Assembly: GCA_023376005.1 (NCBI GenBank) | Contig: CM042181.1 | Location: 23,674,049-23,738,048, forward strand | Direction of reading: 5' to 3' | DNA: 64,000 bases | Source of the DNA: Doryteuthis pealeii | Taxonomy: Eukaryota; Mollusca; Cephalopoda; Myopsida; Loliginidae | Shown here: positions 56,620 to 64,000 of the stretch, piece after piece | Position numbering within the stretch: the first letter of the stretch is position 1 | Layout: every line of letters starts with the position of its first letter | Program-made: the position numbers and the translations under genes | The notes under the pieces: generated by a model | Told to the model about the DNA's origin: nothing | The model's input: only the letters and a program-made list of their open reading frames with translations | Database searches by the model: none

Positions 56620-57500
56620 AGTCATCTTATCAAGTACTGTGACTGACATAGGACCACAAATCCTTATGCGTTGCACTAGGGAGTGGCTGCCATGAGGGTC
56701 TGACTTCGTGGGGAACATCTTACGGAATGCATGTAAGGTCAAGGTATTGCATTCAGCTCCTGTGTCAACCTTGGCTTTTATTTTGTGGGTGCCTGCTAGG
56801 TTGGGAAGCTTTATATTAAGGTCTGCAAAAATCTCAGTTCGAGTGTCTTTTTCGCCTTGCAAATGAATTGCATCAACAGACACTTGTGCGAATGGTTCAT
56901 ACAACTCGTCAGGGTCACACTGATAAGCATTTAAGGAGAAGACAAGGTTGATAAGTTTCCTATCCTCATTCCCTGTTTTGGTGATTTCCTTGTTTCTCGG
57001 TGTCCAGGTTTAAATTTTAGGTCTTTTTGTGAATATGTGTGTTTGTGGTTGTCTTTCTTTGCTCTCTTGTCTGTTGTTGCAAACTTTTATTCAGTGGTTC
57101 TTCCGTCCACATGCTGATCATGTAGTACCCCACGCGAGACACTTTCCTTTTTTGGTGGGAATGCGGGCTGCCACATAGTTTACAGTGCCTGTATTTTAAT
57201 GTATCAATTTCATGTGACTTATTGAAGCGTTGTGGCCCCTACAGATATTCAGGAGTTCCTGAAGTGTCAATCCTTATCCTTTAGCCAACAACTGTTTCTG
57301 CATCTCTAGGTGATTCGTCGCTGTAATGATCTGTTAACCGTTCTTTAGTATCCGTTGCATCTCGGAATTTGCATTTCTTCACCTGTAACCTGCACCTCGC
57401 AATAAATTCATCGATACTTTTCGTATCGCTATATGTATACAGACGTAGGTAGAACCATGCGATGCGAAAATTTACTTGAAGCTCGAAATGCTACTCAAAC
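56620..57500 (-). pseudogene. Old gypsy (G3): gag end, zinc knuckle and protease
   Basis: Minus order: about 57,430-57,330 CRLQVKKCKFRDATDTKERL (gag), about 57,195-57,150 CKLCGSPHSHQKRK (knuckle start C-x2-C-x3-H), then IFADLNIKLPNLAGTHKIKA and KVDTGAECNTLTLHAFRKMF (aspartic protease). The frame stops because mariner entered after DKMT. It is decayed and has no LTR that I can define. Confidence 0.75.
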
Positions 57501-57885
57501 CAAATAACTTATAGGTTATTTTTGTCGGCTTAGTTTATGAATGTCAAGGAGTTGAACCTTCCAAGGTCTTCTTCTCCAGATAACAAAAGAATGAGGTCAG
57601 CCTATTTGCTGGTATGTTTCTTACAGATAAATAGATTGCTACGCTGCTTAAAATATCTGAACGAATATACCAGATTTGTGGACGTCCAGCACGTCATTGA
57701 TTCGTACAAGTTTTTATGCATTTCGAAAAAATAATCATTGTAAAATACAGTAACAATTAGATGTATAAAACACTCACATGTTTTGTTTCAGTGAAAGGTT
57801 TTCCAATACAATCTCTTTTTTTCTTCTGTTTTTTTTTTCATTTTCATTTTTATTTATTTATTTTATTATTACAAATGTCAGGACC
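57501..57885. other. No gene recognised
   Basis: A 65-codon frame (57,537-57,734) lacks a recognisable domain. T-rich text lies at about 57,800-57,870 with a TTTGTTTCAGTGAAAGG acceptor-like word. Confidence 0.35.
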
Positions 57886-58580
57886 CGTTTTCCGCCGTTT
57901 TTTTACAGCAAAAAGAAGAACTGGACTCGGCTACTTCCATAGCACACAGTATAAAAAAGATCAGGCAAAAAAGACGTCAGTTATTGCAGAACGAAGTGCC
58001 AGCAGGTGCTGAGGAAGACCATTACTGTAAGATGGTCGGTCTGGGTCAACAAGGAGCGTGGACAAAATGGGAAGGAATTGGGCAGCGGAGCATAAATTGG
58101 TCAGATTGCTGGCGTGTTGAACTTAGCAGAATTCAATTTCTAATAAAATCTACGATGTTCTCAAATCTTCATACATGGGATAAAAATGAGATTCTCAGCT
58201 GCACACAGTGTGGTAAGTGGGACACATTATAACACATTTTGCGTAGCTGCACTAAGGCATTGGGAGAAGGACAATATCTGTAACGATACGACCTGTCCTT
58301 CGAGCGATAGTTGATACAGTCATGATAGCAATCCGGTCGTGCAAATTTAGAGCAGGATCCAAAGAATCATTAATAACTTTTATAAAGCTCGAAAAAAAAA
58401 GAAGAAAAAAACGAAACCCAAAAAGAAAAAAATACCCCAAATATGCTATCAACTGCACTAGACTGGCAATTACCTACGGATTTGGGAAAAAGTTGAAAAT
58501 CCCAAATTATATAGCAAACACAACGCTTCGACTAGACTTAGTAATACATTGGAGGATGGAGATGTTACGTGTATAAGCGA
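57885..58580 (+). pseudogene. LINE family L2-type 3' end relic
   Basis: The plus strand reads SVIAERSASRC, then KMVGLGQQGAWTKWEG, SWSDCWRVELSRIQFLI-like text, SNLHTWDKNEILSCTQCGK and HILRSCTKALGEG. In other frames it has RAGSKES and IPNYIANTTLRLDLVIHW. Zinc-finger (C-x2-C...H-x4-C) and LRxDLV blocks mark the C-terminus of another non-LTR element. Several frame changes; dead. Confidence 0.7.
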
Positions 58581-59520
58581 TACACACTTTTACTGTCCCC
58601 TTACATAATATGACGCCTATATTGGGTAACTCTCCAAATAGGAGGAAGCCTACTTCTGTGTACCACCACCCGAGGAATAAAGTCGTTATTCCACTTAGCT
58701 CTGTGTTGTCTCAATCTTCTATCAATGTCTACACACGTAATACAAGCCTCGCGTTTGTGTCGAGTGAAAAGTATTGTTCTTTAATTCCTATTAGATGTTC
58801 CAGGTACATAAAGAATTTTTGGTTCCTGGAAAGGTATATCAACTCTCCACAGGTTAGTTAGAATAGTTGTTTTTTTTACCCACGTTTTAAATAACATATT
58901 AGCTTAGCCAGAGAATGTAAATTCATTGACACTTTTATCTTTTAAGCACCCACGATTTTTCGTTTCTTTCCCTCTTCCCATCCCCAATAGATAACAGAAA
59001 TTCGAAGTTCTCCGGCTGTTTGAGGTGGATTTTTAACCCTTTCTCTTGATCTCTTTCGACCTGTGGACTAGTTTTTCTGTCATATTACTAGGTAGGGCTT
59101 AATAATGATCTTTTTTTTTAAATTTTTATCATGTATGTTTTGTTTTTTTTTCATCGCATTTTGTTGGGTATTTCTTTTCCTTGTAAACAAAATTTCGATC
59201 ATTGTCATCCACCCACACACTTACGTAAATATGAAATTATGTTAGACTTTCAAGGAGTGGTTGTTACGTTTCGGTGATTGTAGTGAAAGGACTATCATAG
59301 AGTGTTTTGGGTCAGTAAATGGATCTAGTTTGTTTTGCTTGTTTTGTTTTGTTTTACGGCATATCAAATTCGGTGGGTCATTTAATGCCGGCAAACATTT
59401 GAAAGATTCGTAGTGATAGTTTGGAAGAATATTTTATAAACACAATTTTTTTATAAACAATTTTTTTTATTTAACCCATAGATGGGACTCTACCACTCAG
59501 GGTCAGAGTAGACCTCGGAG
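58581..59520. other. No gene recognised
   Basis: Mixed and T-rich sequence. Small open frames have no domain. Confidence 0.4.
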
Positions 59521-59524
59521 CAAT

Positions 59525-59937
59525 GGTGATGAAGGGATGCTCCACATTCCCCAGACCTTTAGAACTGGAACCTCACCATCAGATAGGGTTTAACGTCATT
59601 CCCAGGACATGAACACCCTGAGCCACCGCCTTCTAGCATATATATGATAAAAAGAGTTGGGGGTTGCCATAAGGGCAATAGAATTGGGTCAATCATATAG
59701 GTGCTAGGGTTTGACATAGCAAACCGATTGATCGGAAGGGGTCTCTCCGATCGCCCGTCTAGCTTAAGTAAAGGCCAAACTGGACTGTTGTATGTCATGG
59801 ACTGCTGGGCAACAAGAATTCCACCCTTAAGCATCACGGGTTGCCATCCACAGCCAACAGGTGGTCTCATTGGAGAGTCTTACCTCTCTGTAGAGTGCAG
59901 TTGGTATATTCTAACGCCCCAGCCGACAGGGCAGATT
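59525..59937. repeat. Dispersed repeat F3, full copy
   Basis: Partner of 29,692-30,085 in the same orientation, from GATGAAGGGATGCTCCACA to GCCGACAGGGCAG. Confidence 0.8.
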
Positions 59938-60304
59938 TTATCTAGTTACGTTAAAGATAATGTAATGATGACCAACCTTTTTTAACCCTTCATTTTTAAG
60001 AAATTCATTGCTTGATTAATATGTGAAAGTTGCAGTAATATCCGGTTCGTTTCACATCCCTACCGTCTGCGTTAATTTTAAACCTAGACCTTTGTTCGTC
60101 GAATTATTGAACCTCTTTCAAACAGTTGGATTATGAAAATTGGTGAAATTGAAACTTTCAAAAATAAGAGGTAGAATTTTTTTTCATTTCTACTCAACAA
60201 TGTCGGCGTGTCAGTCTATCCAGTTTAAAATGAAATAAAGACAATAAAGAAATAAAAGTTGTGCTGTGTTAGCGTATCGTGACTCATAGGTTTCCAACTA
60301 AACG

Positions 60305-60450
60305 TGCCATTTTACCTCTTTCTTCCTTTCTTTCTTCCTGACTTTCGTCCTTCCTTTCTTTTCTTTCTTTCTTTCTTTCTTTCATCTTTCCTTTCTTTCA
60401 TCCTTCTTTCGTTCATTTCTTTCTTTCATCTCTTCTTTCTTCCTTTCTTT
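60305..60450. repeat. (CTTT)n simple sequence
   Basis: CTTT/CTTC tracts, with frames of Phe-Leu-Ser repeats only. Confidence 0.9.
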
Positions 60451-60457
60451 CGGCTGA

Positions 60458-60575
60458 TCCCGTCAAGCTCAAGCACCTATATGATTGCCCCAATCCTATT
60501 GCCCTTATGGCAAGCCCCAACCCTTTTTTATCATATGGGTGCTAGAAGGCAGTAGCTGAGGGTCTTAGCGTCCCC
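60458..60575. repeat. F3 fragment, inverted
   Basis: CACCTATATGATTGCCCCAAT and TTTTATCATATGGGTGCTAG are reverse complements of the F3 centre. Confidence 0.65.
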
Positions 60576-61034
60576 TTGTTTAAAAAATCTATTAGATATT
60601 GTAACCGACTCTGAATTGAGAGAAAAAGAAATACACATTACAGTGATTTACTAAACTTATTACAAGATCATGAGGCCCCTAGTAAGAACCGATCTCACTA
60701 TCAATGACTCATTAGAACATAGGAGCTGGCCTAAAAATCATTACATGTTATCTCTAAAAAATTGTAGCCTTTTTGTTTCTCTTTTCATTCGAACGTATTT
60801 CTATTTATCTACACGTACCGGTGTTAACCAGGAAATTAACTTTAACCACTCTATATACGCCTTGAAATTTCTATCTTAGTTCATTTTTTTCTTTTTGTAA
60901 ATCTATTTTAGATTCTCAACAACGTTGCTAAAATCATTGACTTACACAGAAATCTCAAACTTTAAATGATGATTTGAAATAAACAAAAAATTCACAATGT
61001 CATGTTTCTATTGAAATTTTGATTTATTCATTTA

Positions 61035-61069
61035 TCTATTTCTTTCTTTCTTTCTTTTGTTTTCTTTCT

Positions 61070-61112
<43 letters not shown>

Positions 61113-61293
61113 GTCTGTCTGTCTGTCTCTGTCCGTCTGTCTGTCTGTCTGTCTCTGTCTCTGTTTCTGTCTCTCTCTGTATGTCTCTCTCTCTCTCTCT
61201 CTCTCTCTGTCTGTCTCTTTCTCTCTCTCTCTCGCTGTCTGTCTGTCTGTCTGTCTGTCTCTGTCACCGTCTCTCTCTCTTTCTCTCTCTCGC

Positions 61294-61330
<37 letters not shown>

Positions 61331-61342
61331 ATATATATATAT
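61035..61342. repeat. (TTCT)n, (GTCT)n, (CT)n and (TA)n compound microsatellite
   Basis: About 300 bases of pyrimidine simple repeats. The long Ser-Leu frames are artefacts. Confidence 0.95.
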
Positions 61343-61856
61343 ATCGTCTTTAAAATCAGTTTTATAATTGAGTGAGAATTTTTATCAATAAATTAAAAAT
61401 GATTTATTCCTTTTTAATGTATTTTTAAACAACAACAAATGTGGGGGTGGGGGTAAAAGTTGTATTCGGTTAACACAAGGAGTAAATATTTAACTGTATT
61501 CATATTAAATGTATTTTATTTAACAAAATATTCATAAATAATACAGGAAAATGTAAATATTTCACCATTTGATTCACCTCATACTGTTAATGTTTTCAAA
61601 ACTTTTCATTAAAATCTCAAAATTACAAATTAAAAATTTACACGAAAAATTCAAAGAATAACAATGGTGAAAATTGATCGATAAAAAAGTCAAATTTTTA
61701 TTTTCAAAATTTTGAAGGAAAAACAAAAATGAAAAATGTTTTTTTTAAAGAAAATTAGATAAATACAAAAATTATTTTTCTTGGAATCTGAGTAGTTTCT
61801 CTTTGTGAGAACACGTCATTTTTAACTGAATGAGAGTGGAAGTAATATAAATAAAG

Positions 61857-61890
<34 letters not shown>

Positions 61891-62555
61891 TGGAAGCAAT
61901 GTGTAGAAAGAAATAGAAATAAAGAATTAGAGGTGAAACGAAAGAAAGAGATTTGAAGCAATACATAAGAATAAAGAAAGTGGAAGGAATGTATACAAAA
62001 ATAGAGAATTAATAATAAAAAAAATAAGAGGTGAAAAGTAGAAACAATGAATAGAAAATAAGGAGATAAAATAAAATGTAACACTCAGATTTTCAAAGAA
62101 TTCAAATTAAACGCTTTTTAAAAAATGTATTAGACATCCATTGATTATTATTATCTAATTATTTTATTTATCAATATTTATTAATTATTTAATTTGATTA
62201 TTATCATTATTTTGACATCAGTCGATTAAACTCTTACAGTCACTGCATGATAAAATTTGAATTATTCAATTTGACTATATTGAAAATTTATTTGTTACAT
62301 TTTAGTTTAAGAAAAATTTAATAAACATCATTTTTTATTTTATATCAGAAAGAGTAAAAATTTAAGGAAATCAGAGTTATTATAATATTTCATTTCATGT
62401 AAAGAAAAATTTAATTTTTAAAACTTTTTCCCCTAATATTGTTGTTTTGCATTTGAAAGAAACAAAAGACAATGTCTACCATTTTTCTATCTGTCACTTT
62501 CACTATTTGATGTGGGTACATTTCTGCACTTTCTCTCCCACTTGATATTCTTTCT

Positions 62556-62587
<32 letters not shown>

Positions 62588-62690
62588 TTAACTCTCACTC
62601 CTTTTTGACTATATACTATAGCGTGATTCGTTTCATCCAATGAAATGCCTTATACTCCATTGACGTCACATGTATTTTTGACGGGACTTG
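61343..62690. other. AT-rich flank of the TRIM-like gene
   Basis: (GAAA)n at 61,855-61,890 and (TTCT)n at 62,548-62,588. The remainder is AT-rich with no supported gene. A promoter for the gene at 62,696 would lie here, but I could not identify one. Confidence 0.45.
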
Positions 62691-62695
62691 GCTAA

Positions 62696-63270
62696 TTGGA
62701 TAATCTAGATACAATTTTCCAATGTTCAAAATGCCAGAATAATTTGGACTTGGAATCAAAGACATTAACATGTCTGCATTCTTTATGTAGTCGATGCGTA
62801 GATGAGGAATTCCAAGGAGAAAAAACTAGAAATGGCCAGTGTCCAGAATGCAAAGAACTTGTCAAAATTGATCAATTAACCCTCTCACCATTTTTGGTCA
62901 ATTCTTTGATGCGTCACCGTCTGGAATCACCCGGATAGAAATGCGATGTTTGTTTAGAGGAGGGTGACGAATCGATCGCCACAATTTGGTGCAAGGATTG
63001 CGTTAAATTCTTTTGTGACAAATGTAACCGGGTCCATAAAAGACTCCCAATAAAACATAATGCGATAGAATTGGGTGGAAAGGAAACTGACGAAGTTCAA
63101 AAAGCTTTGGGGACATATTTGTGTAACATTCACAAGAAAGTCGAAGAGTCTTACTGTGACCGATGTAATATGTGTCTTTGTGACATGTTATAAGATACAC
63201 TTGGACCAGTCGCCTCAGTGTCCATCTCGTCCAATTTCAGTGAGGGAGGAGGCAGTAAAGAAACGATCAT
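62696..63270 (+). pseudogene. TRIM-like gene, RING and B-box part, interrupted
   Basis: The frame starts after a TAA with TTG where an ATG would be expected. It encodes a C3HC4 RING (FQCSKCQNN, LTCLHSLCSRC, GQCPEC). An in-frame TAG at 62,936-62,938 interrupts it. The same frame continues with a first B-box (KCDVCLEEG, WCKDCVKFFCDKCNRVH, IKHNAIEL) and a second (YLCNIHKKVEESYCDRCNMC). Near 63,185 the frame must change to continue as CYKIHLDQSPQCPSRPISV, which completes the second B-box. RING/B-box/coiled-coil proteins are typically E3 ubiquitin ligases. No introns are seen, so it may be a retrocopy. Confidence 0.75.
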
Positions 63271-64000
63271 GAAGGACCCACCCTTCTTAAAGAAATTAAT
63301 GACTTAAAAAATAATCTGCAGGAAAGAAACCGAAGATCGCTTATTTACAGTGAGGTATTAGAAAGGGAGTGCGATCTAAAATGTGAAGAATTATGGCGGA
63401 ATTACGAGGACATTTTAGATGAACTAAGACTCAAAACTCATGAAATCTGTGAGAAATTGAGATTTTTAAAAGATGAGCAAGTTAAAAAATGGCGAGAATT
63501 AATGGATGAAAATGAAAAACTGTTGAAAAGATTAGAAATTTGGCGCCTTAATTTACGCCATTTCTTAAAAAAAGATGAAAAATATGAAAATGAGATGATT
63601 TGTGGTGTGGAATTAGTTGGAAGGAAATTAGAATCATCATCCGCTCGCATCAATCAAATAATAACCGAACCGATGAGAAAATATGAATTAAGCGTTGAGT
63701 TTTCTAATAATTGGCTGCAATTCATTGGACAACTAAAAAAGGAAACGATTGCTTCCGTGTTGTTAAATTATTCAGCTAATTTGATTCAACATGAAACCGA
63801 ATGGATTCTACCAGAATCGAACCCGGGTCGTTTTATCCGATCAATTCTCGTAAGCCAAAAAGATAATCACATATTTCTTTCTGATGTTTCAAATAATTCT
63901 ATAATGGAATTTACAGAATCGGGGGAATTAATTTCTGAATTTATTTTAATTCATGATGGAAAGAAATTCTTCCCATTGGAAATGTGTTTCACGTCCTCAG
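63268..64000 (+). pseudogene. TRIM-like gene, coiled coil and start of C-terminal domain, cut by the window end
   Basis: A third frame is open from about 63,268 to the window edge, with no stop. It starts HEGPTLLKEINDLKNNLQER, a leucine- and glutamate-rich coiled coil typical after B-boxes, and continues to about residue 140. It then has SNNWLQFIGQLKKETIASV and FIRSILVSQKDNHIFLSDVS, which looks like the first blades of an NHL-type propeller. The frame joins the B-box part only through an indel near 63,260, in an A-rich stretch. If that indel is a sequencing error, the gene could be intact here. The 3' end is outside the window. Confidence 0.7.

Noticed and set aside
61019..61375. Ser-Leu-rich frames on both strands
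   Set aside because: Compound pyrimidine microsatellite, no gene.

Overview
This is eukaryotic, AT-rich, repeat-dense DNA. The only coding sequence I can support is split by introns or belongs to mobile elements. Spliced C-type lectin exons, tRNA-derived SINEs, LINE 3' ends, a mariner, several Ty3/gypsy elements and abundant (TA)n, (CT)n, (GTCT)n and (AAT)n tracts fit a molluscan genome, most likely a coleoid cephalopod such as an octopus. That placement is an inference from style, not a database match.

Host genes. Three members of one secreted lectin-like family can be traced. Gene A lies on the minus strand from about 49,998 to 27,818. It has a signal-peptide exon, two C-type-lectin-domain exons and a last cysteine-rich exon resembling PAN/apple domains. 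Gene B is a minus-strand paralogue with only its first two exons visible (16,638-16,590 and 9,299-9,093). Gene C is on the plus strand, and only its last exon is in the window (1,402-1,640). All visible internal junctions have phase 1. The last exon of gene A, however, is out of frame by two bases relative to gene C. At the right edge (62,690-64,000) lies an intronless TRIM-like RING/B-box/coiled-coil gene that is interrupted several times and runs off the window.

Mobile DNA. The centre holds a nearly complete, young Ty3/gypsy LTR element (41,674-46,560) inserted in an intron of gene A. Its LTRs are nearly identical, with a 4-bp target duplication and a tRNA-Trp-type primer site, but its pol is broken. 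An older gypsy relic (about 57,500-52,680) carries a mariner (55,321-56,619). Two LINE families are present. Copies of one, with a C-terminal zinc finger and a putative PD-D nuclease motif, are lined up head to tail between (AAT)n tracts at 50.2-52.7 kb. Two related solo-LTR-like units lie at 20.8-22.6 kb.

The most unusual structural signal is a group of long foldback elements whose arms mostly start GGTAAT or GGTTAT. Three have perfect 8-bp target duplications (20,885-21,226; 31,128-31,785; 34,527-35,022), one has a 7/8 duplication (36,064-36,285), and related copies lie at 35,390-35,932 and 49,195-49,856. They resemble non-autonomous DNA transposons with no transposase in view.

Much of the remainder is dispersed SINE-like repeats, local tandem duplications, microsatellites and AT-rich sequence in which I see nothing. 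I found no complete functional RNA gene, CRISPR array or prokaryote-type operon.
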